64,000 bases of DNA from Clostridium_AW malenominatum (GTDB lineage: Bacteria; Bacillota; Clostridia; Clostridiales; Clostridiaceae), in assembly GCF_039521365.1 (NCBI RefSeq), contig NZ_BAAACF010000001.1:868001-932000 (forward strand). The letters are read 5' to 3'. Both the position numbers and the translations under genes were made by a program. Below, in pieces: positions 1-7,138 of this stretch. Numbering within the stretch: position 1 is the stretch's first letter; the number at the start of each line of letters is the position of its first letter. The notes beneath the pieces were generated by a model, which made no database searches, was not told the DNA's origin, and saw only the letters and a list, made by a program, of their open reading frames with translations.

Positions 1-117
1 TTAAAGGTAGCAATACAAATACCTATAAAATTACCAAATTCATATCAAAGTCAAAAATTATTAGAGCTTCTTGATAAAGCTTACTCTGAAGGTTATAAAA
101 ATGAAAAATTGGTATAG
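1..117 (+). CDS. 3' end of an unidentified CDS
   Basis: An open frame enters from the left edge and ends at TAG 115-117, giving 38 residues (…QSQKLLELLDKAYSEGYKNEKLV). Only the C-terminus is visible and no family can be assigned. Its position upstream of a DNA methyltransferase would fit a restriction or modification partner, but that is inference from context only. Confidence 0.4.
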   Translation, partial: LKVAIQIPIKLPNSYQSQKLLELLDKAYSEGYKNEKLV

Positions 118-380
118 TAAATTTATTGATTTAGATTAATAGGGTATTAAAGATAAGAAATTTAATATAGTAAAATCAATATGGCAGTATTTATTTACTA
201 GTAAAGATATTTCTGCTATTATGTTAATGAGTTATAATAGGGGTTAGTATACTAATAATAACAATGTTTTATCTAATATAGTGATAATCTTCAAGACTAT
301 TCTTTACAATTGTTAGTTAGAGTATAGAAATAAGAGAACGTAAATACTAGAGAAAGGGTAATTTTATAGGGTAAGTATAG

Positions 381-2036
381 ATGAAAAAATATACAACAAT
401 AGATTTGTTTGCTGGTGCTGGGGGCCTTAGTTATGGCTTTCAAGAGACCGGGAGATTCGACATAAAAGTTGCTGTTGAATACAATAAACATGCTCAAGAA
501 ACCTATAAAAAAAATCATCCAAGTGCTGAAATGGAGTCTGATATTACTCAAATTACAAATGATAAATATAGAGCAATAAAGGAAAAGTATGGTGATGTAG
601 ATGTAGTAATAGGTGGACCACCTTGTCAAGGATTTTCAAATGCTAATCGTCAAAAAAATGAGTTGATTTGTGGTAATAATCAATTAGTAAATGAATATAT
701 TAGGGCAATTGAACAACTTAAACCTAAAGCCTTTGTAATGGAAAATGTTAAAATGATTAATTCAAGTAAACATAAATTTTTTTGTAGTGAAGAAAATAAA
801 AGAATTGTAGAAAAATTAGGTGTTAATATTAAAAAGGAAAAGGTATCCATTGCTGAGGCTACGATTTGTACAAGCGAATTTATAGATTTTTTGAAGCATG
901 AATACTTTCTAAAAAAATATACACTAGAAAAACAGGATTACATTAAGTTAAATGCTTTATATCGCAACTCAAAATCTTTAGAGCAACTAAATAAATATAT
1001 TAAAAAATCAGAGAAAGCTATAATTAAGATATTAGACAATTGGGGAAATTTTAAGATTAATTTTTGGAATGAGGAATTCAAGCAAATTTTCAATGAAGCT
1101 AAAGACATATTTAATACATTTTTAAAGACTGGCAATGAATATAATGCTCTTAAAAATTCATTAAAAGTAATAATAGAAACTCACAAGGCTATTTATAAAA
1201 TGCAGGAAATTAGGGATTATAATATAATTTTAATAGATATGGCTATAGAAAAAAATAATATTTGTGTATTGGTTAATACATATAATATTATTGAATACGT
1301 TATAAAAAAATTCAAATCCATAGGATATGATGTAGAATCTGGTGTTTTAAATGCAGTTAATTATGGGGTACCACAGAATAGAGAGCGGTTTATTATCATA
1401 GGCATTAAAAATGAATATTTAAAAAAAGACAAAGTACAATTACCAACGGCAATACTTAAGTCATCTAATGAGTTTTATACTATACGAGATGCTATAGAGG
1501 AATTGGCACATTATGAAACAACAGTAAAAGTTGAATCAATTCCGATACAAAAGAATGATAAAAAAACAAGGGATTTAAATCCTTTGCAAAAATATCTGAA
1601 TAAGGGAAAATTAATATTTAATCATATAGTGACAGATACCAGAGATACTGCATTAGAACGTTTTAAGAATTTACAGCCTGGGCAAAATTTTCATGATTTA
1701 AATGAAAATTTAAAAACAACTTATAGTGATCCTACAAGAACACAGAATACTATTTACTTACGTTTAAATTATGAAATGCCATCAGGGACAGTTCTAAATG
1801 CTAGAAAGTCTATGTGGATACATCCTGACAATGATAGGGCTATCAGTATAAGAGAAGCTGCCAGGCTCCAATCATTTCCAGACAACTTTGTATTTTATGG
1901 AACTAAAGATGCTCAATATCAGCAAATTGGCAATGCAGTTCCGCCATTACTTGGTAGAGCAATTGCAGAAAAATTGTTAGAGTTACTTGGTGATGAACCC
2001 AATGAAAAGTTAGAGAATATAATATTAAGAAAATAG
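381..2036 (+). CDS. DNA (cytosine-5-)-methyltransferase
   Basis: This is a C5-cytosine methyltransferase of 551 residues that would transfer a methyl group from SAM to cytosine in a specific DNA site. The hallmark motifs are in order: motif I FAGAGGLSYGF (residues 10-20), catalytic motif IV GGPPCQGFS with Cys82, motif VI ENV (121-123), motif VIII QNRER (about 331) and motif X GNAVPP (about 517). Between motifs VI and VIII lie about 200 extra residues that look helical and charged, much longer than in HhaI- or HpaII-type enzymes. The region between VIII and X would hold the target recognition domain. It may be an orphan or the modification half of a restriction system. The only candidate partner here is the truncated upstream frame. 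A 12-bp hairpin lies about 90 bp downstream. Confidence 0.93.
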   Translation: MKKYTTIDLFAGAGGLSYGFQETGRFDIKVAVEYNKHAQETYKKNHPSAEMESDITQITNDKYRAIKEKYGDVDVVIGGPPCQGFSNANRQKNELICGNNQLVNEYIRAIEQLKPKAFVMENVKMINSSKHKFFCSEENKRIVEKLGVNIKKEKVSIAEATICTSEFIDFLKHEYFLKKYTLEKQDYIKLNALYRNSKSLEQLNKYIKKSEKAIIKILDNWGNFKINFWNEEFKQIFNEAKDIFNTFLKTGNEYNALKNSLKVIIETHKAIYKMQEIRDYNIILIDMAIEKNNICVLVNTYNIIEYVIKKFKSIGYDVESGVLNAVNYGVPQNRERFIIIGIKNEYLKKDKVQLPTAILKSSNEFYTIRDAIEELAHYETTVKVESIPIQKNDKKTRDLNPLQKYLNKGKLIFNHIVTDTRDTALERFKNLQPGQNFHDLNENLKTTYSDPTRTQNTIYLRLNYEMPSGTVLNARKSMWIHPDNDRAISIREAARLQSFPDNFVFYGTKDAQYQQIGNAVPPLLGRAIAEKLLELLGDEPNEKLENIILRK

Positions 2037-2080
2037 TTGTTATTCTAAAGAACAACCGATTTATAGAGCAAGATGGTTAT

Positions 2081-2222
2081 GTACCACCCAAAGTTTGTTG
2101 AGAAATGATGAATATATATAACAAAATGCGTTAGTAGATAGAATTGAAATTCTTAACCTAACGCATTTTCTATTTGATCCAAAATAACTTTTCTGCTAAG
2201 ATCAGATCAATTATTTTAAAAA
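2081..2222 (+). repeat. dispersed repeat, copy 1 (second copy 4040-4180)
   Basis: The block running from ACCACCCAAAGTTTGTT through the CTAACGCATTTT-TATTTGAT core to CTTTTCTGCTAAGAT recurs, diverged, at about 4040-4180. There it sits directly upstream of an Rpn-type transposase fragment. A short third match to the core is at about 41911-41945. It is probably the end of a decayed transposable element. Confidence 0.5.
2123..2169 (+). terminator. inverted repeat, probable terminator or repeat end
   Basis: Perfect 12-bp arms AAAATGCGTTAG (2123-2134) and CTAACGCATTTT (2158-2169) flank a 23-nt loop. It could end the methyltransferase transcript. The right arm is also part of a dispersed repeat seen again near 4113 and 41911, so it may be an element end rather than a dedicated terminator. 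Confidence 0.5.
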
Positions 2223-2238
2223 AGGGAGAAAATTTAAT

Positions 2239-2868
2239 ATGAATAACTATATATTTTTAACCCATGAAGGATGTACTTATCAGCCTAATTCAGAATCAGA
2301 TGTACCAGACATAGAAAATCTACAAGTTATAGGTTTTTCTCATGGTATAAATCCTAAAGAAGCTTTCTGCAATTTAATTGGTAATAGAACATATTTGTTA
2401 AACACTAGTTTTGATATGATATTTTGCTATGAGCTATCTAAAAATTACAGAGAGTGCTATACAGAGTTTAGTATAAAAGATGATTATAATGCTGAGAATT
2501 ATGAACAGGAAGAGGTTAATGATATACTAGATAAAATAAGCAAGGACATGGATTTGAATATAGATGAAAGTAATTGGATATTTAATGCTATTTTTAACAT
2601 TGCCCAAAATAACCTTGCTACTGCTAAAGATATTATAATTAATGAGAGATATGGCAACTATTATTTAGGTATTAATAATTATTCTGAGTTATGTTCTAGT
2701 TTAATTAATGATGAAGCTTTATGGGACAACAAGTATTATTATAAAAATCTTTATGAGTTTTTACTGAAAGACCATAGTGAAAAAGATTTGAAAGAAAGGC
2801 TCCAGGGGGAAGGATGGTTTATTTCTGAAGGGTTTGCTATATGTTTGGATAGAGATGTTATTCTTTGA
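2239..2868 (+). CDS. conserved protein of unknown function
   Basis: A 209-residue soluble, acidic protein with start ATG after the ribosome binding site AAAGGGAGAAAA. It has no signal peptide or membrane segment and no motif I can assign. The N-terminus (HEGCTYQPNSESDVPDIENLQVIGF) resembles a sequence I associate with uncharacterised Firmicutes proteins, but no function is known to me. It follows a dispersed repeat and precedes the RHH/zinc cassette, so it lies in accessory DNA. Confidence 0.7.
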   Translation: MNNYIFLTHEGCTYQPNSESDVPDIENLQVIGFSHGINPKEAFCNLIGNRTYLLNTSFDMIFCYELSKNYRECYTEFSIKDDYNAENYEQEEVNDILDKISKDMDLNIDESNWIFNAIFNIAQNNLATAKDIIINERYGNYYLGINNYSELCSSLINDEALWDNKYYYKNLYEFLLKDHSEKDLKERLQGEGWFISEGFAICLDRDVIL

Positions 2869-2953
2869 TATATTTTCCTACTTTAAATGCACAAAATAAC
2901 ACTATGGACATATTATAATATGGAATAGTAATATTATAGAGGTTAAAGTAGCA

Positions 2954-3268
2954 ATGAGTAAAAAAGTATCAATTAGCCTTCCTGACCATGTTTATACTCT
3001 AGCTAAAAAGAAATCTAAATTCACCCATGGAGATAATTTTTCAGGTTACATTAGAGATTTAATCTGTAAGCAGTTTACGGAAGAAGAGTTAAAGAATGAA
3101 CTTAAACCTTTATGGACAGGACGAAAACAACTAGCTAAATTAGATACCATATGTGAATATTGTAAAAGACAGATTATCGCAGCAAATACAGTTATATACC
3201 AAACTGATTTAGGATTTACTGAGGAATGGAAAAATTGGGTTCATGAGGAGTGCTGTAGGAAAGAATAA
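2954..3268 (+). CDS. ribbon-helix-helix / zinc-binding small protein (copy A)
   Basis: A 104-residue protein. Residues 1-45 look like a ribbon-helix-helix DNA-binding fold: a beta strand KKVSISLPDHVY followed by helices ending in FSGYIRDLICKQF. The C-terminus has CEYC and HEECC, a likely Cys2-His-Cys zinc site. It is a close paralogue of 18048-18341. Not only the proteins but also about 65 bp of upstream DNA, including the probable promoter, are shared, so the cassette was duplicated as a block. The type I toxin-antitoxin locus follows directly. A regulator of that neighbourhood is a reasonable inference, not proven. Confidence 0.75.
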   Translation: MSKKVSISLPDHVYTLAKKKSKFTHGDNFSGYIRDLICKQFTEEELKNELKPLWTGRKQLAKLDTICEYCKRQIIAANTVIYQTDLGFTEEWKNWVHEECCRKE

Positions 3269-3362
3269 TTGAAATGCCTAAAAGTAATATTTAGGAAATT
3301 GCCTACTATCCGCCAATGGGAAGGTAGAATTAATTAAGAATTTAAAAGAAAAAATATCAAAA

Positions 3363-3565
3363 ATATATGTTTATTTTTAATATTTACTTTGTTATAATAT
3401 AATTAAGATATGAGCAAAATAAAAATAGGGTGCTCTAACACCCTATAGTATACAATTCTAGTTGCTTAGGCAACTGGCATCACTATTAAATTTAATATTT
3501 AAAAATAGTAGCTATCCAAATTGCAGTCTGGGGCTACTATTTTTTTGAGATTTTTTCTATAAGCA
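3363..3565 (+). repeat. toxin-antitoxin repeat, copy A (others 9493-9711 and 18353-18394)
   Basis: About 200 bp covering the antisense promoter, RNA and toxin 3' end are near-identical to 9493-9711. The terminator part alone recurs at 18353-18394. Together with the RHH/zinc genes this forms a dispersed cassette. Confidence 0.8.
3393..3546 (+). ncRNA. antisense RNA of type I toxin-antitoxin system (RatA-like)
   Basis: An extended -10 promoter (TGTTATAAT, -10 hexamer at 3393-3398) should start a transcript near 3405. The predicted RNA has the stem AGGGTG/CACCCT, the stem AGTTGC/GCAACT and a final terminator hairpin AATAGTAGC…GGCTACTATT with a T run ending near 3546. The small hydrophobic toxin gene on the opposite strand ends inside this terminator, so the two RNAs overlap at their 3' ends. 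This is the arrangement known for TxpA/RatA in Bacillus subtilis. Two decayed copies exist at about 9490-9710 and 18353-18394. Confidence 0.72.
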
Positions 3566-3638
3566 ACACTATTAATGTTAATAGTGCAATTAAGAATAAT
3601 CCACCTTCAAATAGTAACATTAAAACGTCGTTACTCAT
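3537..3638 (-). CDS. small hydrophobic type I toxin (TxpA/BsrG, holin-like)
   Basis: A 33-residue peptide reading MSNDVLMLLFEGG…, then a single hydrophobic helix (about residues 13-28), ending in EKISKK. It has a very strong ribosome binding site, GGGAGGTGATAC, just before the ATG. The charged N-terminus, one transmembrane segment and basic lysine tail are typical of the Firmicutes 'putative holin-like toxin' family, membrane-acting peptides silenced by an antisense RNA. Its 3' end overlaps the antisense RNA on the other strand. This copy looks intact while the two relatives in the window are broken. Confidence 0.75.
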   Translation of the reverse strand: MSNDVLMLLFEGGLFLIALLTLIVLLIEKISKK

Positions 3639-3767
3639 ATGTATCACCTCCCTTCATAAAGAGATGAGTGATACCAGTAGCCCACATTCAACTATAATAA
3701 ATTGTACTCGTCGATTATAGCATATTTTTAGTTATGATTCTACAGAGAATTCTATATTCCAGAGATT

Positions 3768-4112
3768 TTGCATCAAAATTCTAGAAGTAAGGATCATCCA
3801 TTTTATGGAATGGCCTCTGGGGTAGGTAAACAAACTGTAAACACAATTTGTTTTACTAGTAATAATTATATAAAAGGTGAATTTGATGAAGGAAGTAACA
3901 GCAGCGATTATAGAAACAATTTTATTTTCAAGGGACAGTTACTAATTATTACTGAAGCAAACTTAGAGTTGCCTAAGGCAGGTGGGTATCTGTATTATAT
4001 TATCAGCAAGTTTGGTAGATTGCCCCCTCGCAAGAGGGTCAGGCACCACCCGAAGTTTGTTAAGAAATATTATATAAGGTTAAAAAATAAATTAACATAT
4101 TTAATAATCTAA
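3768..4112 (+). pseudogene. composite relic region with a MutT-like 5' fragment
   Basis: An open frame runs through but looks like stitched debris rather than one protein. At about 3889-3915 the bases translate to MKEVTAAII, matching the start of the intact MutT gene at 38509 almost base for base, after which similarity fades. Its 3' third overlaps the second copy of the dispersed repeat (from about 4040). No convincing ribosome binding site precedes the ATG at 3768. I treat the block as relics. Confidence 0.4.
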
Positions 4113-4194
4113 TGCATTTTTATATTTGATTAAAATAACTTTTGCTAAGATTAAATAAATCATTATAAAATTAAGATTCAAGGAGTTGATATCA

Positions 4195-4440
4195 ATGACC
4201 GAAATAGGAAAAATGTTAAGAGAAGATGGGGTAAAAGAGGGAATAAAAGAGGGAATGAAAAAGGGTAAAGAGGAAGGCAAGGCTGAAATTCTCATAAAAC
4301 AACTTATAAAAAAGTTTAAAGCTATTCCAGAAGAATATAAAGAAAACATAAAAAAATTAGATGAAGAGACTATTGATGTTATTGCTACGGATATTTTTGA
4401 TATTGAAACGTTGGACGAATTGGAAAAATATTTTAAGTAA
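4195..4440 (+). pseudogene. C-terminal fragment of Rpn-family PD-(D/E)XK transposase
   Basis: An 81-residue frame from ATG 4195, preceded by AGGAG. The lysine/glutamate-rich stretch EGIKEGMKKGKEEGKAE followed by LIKKFKAIPEEYKENIKKL and FDIETLDELEKYF is the usual tail of Rpn (YhgA-like) recombination-promoting nucleases, which are normally about 300 residues. The N-terminal nuclease domain is absent, so this is a remnant, although it has a start and ribosome binding site and could still be translated. The same tail recurs as a shorter scrap at 21546-21593. Confidence 0.7.
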
Positions 4441-4442
4441 TA

Positions 4443-4506
4443 ATGCTATGGAACACCGTGAAAAAAGAGAGACTTTCCTAAAAAGGAGAAGCCTCTCTAA
4501 AGTTTT
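4443..4506 (+). terminator. YvrJ-gene tail remnant with terminator hairpin
   Basis: Bases 4443-4461 (GCTATGGAACACCGTGAAA core) are identical to the 3' end of the yvrJ gene at 25806-25824. The following hairpin GAGAG…CCTaaaaAGG…CTCTC (about 4467-4498) is related to the terminator after yvrJ. It can serve as a bidirectional terminator between the Rpn fragment and the transporter gene on the other strand. Confidence 0.6.
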
Positions 4507-5937
4507 TTATATAATCAATCCCATTACTACATAACATACTACTGCAATACCGCCACTAAGCAGCGCATAAGGAAATTGTGTTTTAAAGTGTGAATAAAGA
4601 TCTGTTCCAGAAGACATTGCAGATAAAATTGTAGTATCTGACATTGGTGAGCAGTGATCACCAAAAATTCCTCCTGAAACTACTGCCCCTATTGCTAACA
4701 TTATGTTTGAATTCATGGAAACTGCCATTGGAATTGCAATAGGCATCATTATTGAAAAAGTACCCCAACTTGTACCTGTGCTAAATGACATAATTGCACC
4801 AAGTGCAAAGATGATTGCAGGGCCAAAAGCACCACTGATTTTTCCAGATACAAGGCTTGCTAAATACTTGCCTGTACCAAGCTTAGAAATAGTTCTACCA
4901 ATTACGAAAGCAAGGGTAAGAAGTATTACTAGTGAAAGCATGTCTCCAATTCCCTTATAAACATATTCACTAAATTGCTTTGAGGTCATAATTTTCTGCT
5001 TAGTATAGTATACCCACATAACAATGAGTGTTATTATTATGGAATAAAGTATAGAAGTAGTGCCATCGCCTTTCGTTAGATTTCCGCCACCTGTTATTAG
5101 AAGTCCGCAAATTGTACCTATAATTAAAACAAATAGGGGAATGGTCATATTATTTTTGTTTTCTGAACCCTTTTGAATAATTCTTTCTTCGCCAGTCTCA
5201 TCTGGTAATAATGGAGTAACTCCATCATCGTATAGCTTACCAGTTGTACGTACACGTTCTTCAGCTTTTTTCATAGGCCCCCAGTCTTTGCCTGTAAGGA
5301 TATAGAACAGCACCATAATAAGAGAAACTATACAATAGAACTGAAAAGGTAAACTCCCTATTAATAGTTGGAGCGGATCGCCTGTAATAACACCTGCTGC
5401 CACTTGAGCACCTATTAGCCCCATTAGCATAGCACCCCAGGAGTTAAGTGGAATAATGGCATTAATTGGTGCTGATGTAGAGTCGCAAATATAAGCTAAT
5501 TTTTCTCTTGAAACCTTAAATTTATCAGTTATTGGTCTTGTGACTACACCCGTAAACATAATGCTTAGTAAACCATCAACGAAAATAATAACACCAATCA
5601 CATAAGCTAAAAGCATAGCCATTGTTTTATTTTTAATCTTATTATTTTGTTCAGTCAAGTAGTTAACAAAACCATCAACACCGCCCGTAACCTTGACTAA
5701 TAGGACGAAAGCTCCCATAAGGGATGTGAATATGAAGATTTTTAGATTACCTGCATCAGTACAAACACCTATAATGCTATCTACTGTAACTGTTATAGCT
5801 GAAAGTGGATTCCAGTTGTTCATGATTAAATTTCCTACAAAAGCTCCTGCCAGCAATGCTAAAGGTACCTTTTTGAATTTAATAGCAATAAACATTGCCA
5901 GTATTGGTGTAATAATTGTTAAAATACCATATTCCAT
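4507..5937 (-). CDS. NhaC-family Na+/H+ antiporter-like transporter
   Basis: A 476-residue polytopic membrane protein of the NhaC / ion transporter superfamily. Typical features are the N-terminal hydrophobic helices, the FVDGLLSIMFTGVVTRP stretch, STSAPINAIIPLNSWGA and the late GTSWGTFSIMMPIAIPMA and GDHCSPMSDTTILSA motifs. Members exchange Na+ for H+ or take up organic acids and amino acids. It is the second gene of a two-gene operon behind the PLP enzyme and under a sigma-54 promoter. That context suggests it imports the substrate of the enzyme or exports its product, rather than general pH control. The substrate is not determined by sequence. Confidence 0.88.
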   Translation of the reverse strand: MEYGILTIITPILAMFIAIKFKKVPLALLAGAFVGNLIMNNWNPLSAITVTVDSIIGVCTDAGNLKIFIFTSLMGAFVLLVKVTGGVDGFVNYLTEQNNKIKNKTMAMLLAYVIGVIIFVDGLLSIMFTGVVTRPITDKFKVSREKLAYICDSTSAPINAIIPLNSWGAMLMGLIGAQVAAGVITGDPLQLLIGSLPFQFYCIVSLIMVLFYILTGKDWGPMKKAEERVRTTGKLYDDGVTPLLPDETGEERIIQKGSENKNNMTIPLFVLIIGTICGLLITGGGNLTKGDGTTSILYSIIITLIVMWVYYTKQKIMTSKQFSEYVYKGIGDMLSLVILLTLAFVIGRTISKLGTGKYLASLVSGKISGAFGPAIIFALGAIMSFSTGTSWGTFSIMMPIAIPMAVSMNSNIMLAIGAVVSGGIFGDHCSPMSDTTILSAMSSGTDLYSHFKTQFPYALLSGGIAVVCYVVMGLII

Positions 5938-5990
5938 AGAGATTCCCCCTTATATTTTTAACATATTTATGGATGGTCGGTTTTAGATGA

Positions 5991-6995
5991 TTAAAATTGG
6001 CTAAATAATGAACCAAAGCCTCCTGTATGCAGATAGCAAACGCCACCTGTTACTTCTGCATTTTTAATTGCAGCTTCCATGCCTACTAACACCTTACTGT
6101 TGTATATATTTTCAATAAAAATTCCCTCTTGTTGAGCAAATCGGAATACTGCATCAGTACTTTCTTCTGTGTTAACACCCCATCCTTCACCACGATATTT
6201 GTCTGTAATATTACATACATCTTCTAATTTAAAGTTAAAAGGAATTTGAGTTATTTCTACAAGTTCATCAATCGTTTTTAAAATATGTTCAGTGAGACAA
6301 GCCTTGTGGTCTTCTACGCTGATAATATTAATTTGAAAGGGAAGGCCAAGCAGAGCATTTCCATATATTAATCCTGCTGCTACACCGCCATTGCCGCCAG
6401 GTGCAAAGATTGTATTTATGGGCAGTTTTCCTTCAAGGCATTGTTTTTGCATTTCTATAGTTGCACTAACGTAGCCCAATGCACCCATTCCTGTAGTAGC
6501 ACCATTTTCAATTACATAGGGACGATTACCTTCATCTTTATATTTTATGTAAAGATTTTTTACATAAAGGTCACGCTCCTCTTTTGTAGCAATTCCTATG
6601 CTATGAATTTCGGCATTTAAAATGTAGTTTAGCAGCATATTGCCTTGAAGCTTATCAGGCTCTTCGCCGTTGTTAACAATGACGCATTTAAGTCCCAATT
6701 TTGCGCAGGCTGAAGCTGTTAATGAACATAAATTTGATTGTGGGGGGCCTGATGCAATAATTAAATTGCAGTTTTTGTTAATTGCATCTCCTAAAATAAA
6801 TTCAAGGCTTCTTATTTTATTTCCGCCAGCACCTAATCCTGTTAAATCATCTCTTTTAATGTAAATTCCTTCATAATCAAGTTCCTTTTCCATTCTTTCA
6901 AGTCTGTGAAGGGGAGTTGGAAATGTTCCCAACTTCACTTTGTTTGCATTTTTAATCCATTCAATTATATCTCTCATGTTGTTAATATAATTCAC
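5991..6995 (-). CDS. D-cysteine desulfhydrase / ACC deaminase-family PLP enzyme
   Basis: A 334-residue fold-type II PLP enzyme. TPLHRLERMEKEL, IYIKRDDLTGLGAGGNKIRSLEF (Schiff-base lysine in GGNK) and the glycine-rich phosphate loop near APGGNGGVAAG are characteristic of the DcyD/ACC deaminase family, which removes sulfide or ammonia from small amino acids. The segment ASGPPQSNL replaces the more usual TGGxQSNH, so the substrate may differ from D-cysteine. The start is uncertain: GTG 6995 overlaps the GGAAAGGAG sequence, while ATG 6977 lies 17 nt beyond it. The gene is followed by the NhaC-type transporter and preceded by a -24/-12 promoter. Confidence 0.85.
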   Translation of the reverse strand: MNYINNMRDIIEWIKNANKVKLGTFPTPLHRLERMEKELDYEGIYIKRDDLTGLGAGGNKIRSLEFILGDAINKNCNLIIASGPPQSNLCSLTASACAKLGLKCVIVNNGEEPDKLQGNMLLNYILNAEIHSIGIATKEERDLYVKNLYIKYKDEGNRPYVIENGATTGMGALGYVSATIEMQKQCLEGKLPINTIFAPGGNGGVAAGLIYGNALLGLPFQINIISVEDHKACLTEHILKTIDELVEITQIPFNFKLEDVCNITDKYRGEGWGVNTEESTDAVFRFAQQEGIFIENIYNSKVLVGMEAAIKNAEVTGGVCYLHTGGFGSLFSQF

Positions 6996-7029
6996 TCCTT
7001 TCCATATTGGTGCTGTACTTATACAAATA

Positions 7030-7044
7030 GCAATTTGTATGCCA
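7030..7044 (-). promoter_or_regulatory. sigma-54 (-24/-12) promoter of the desulfhydrase-transporter operon
   Basis: On the minus strand the bases read TGGCAT-N5-TTGCT, matching the consensus TGGCAC-N5-TTGCW with the invariant GG and GC spaced correctly. Initiation is expected about 12 bases further on, near 7018, some 25 bp before the enzyme start. The gene immediately upstream encodes a sigma-54 activator. A perfect 8-bp palindrome ATACAAAT/ATTTGTAT (7021-7040) overlaps the promoter. Confidence 0.8.
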
Positions 7045-7083
7045 ATCCTAAAACTGTATGATTCGTGTATTTTAGATTGTAAT

Positions 7084-7134
7084 AAAGGCTTAAAAGGGTT
7101 AAATAATTTTACTATTCAACCCTTTTAAGCCTTT
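7084..7134 (-). terminator. rho-independent terminator of the sigma-54 activator gene
   Basis: Arms AAAGGCTTAAAAGGGTTAAAT and ATTCAACCCTTTTAAGCCTTT form a stem of about 20 bp just after the activator stop codon, separating it from the downstream sigma-54 promoter. Confidence 0.8.
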
Positions 7135-7138
7135 TAAT

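Noticed and set aside
297..629. 110-residue minus-strand frame with hydrophobic residues
   Set aside because: It overlaps the methyltransferase start, has no ribosome binding site and reflects only AT-rich sequence.
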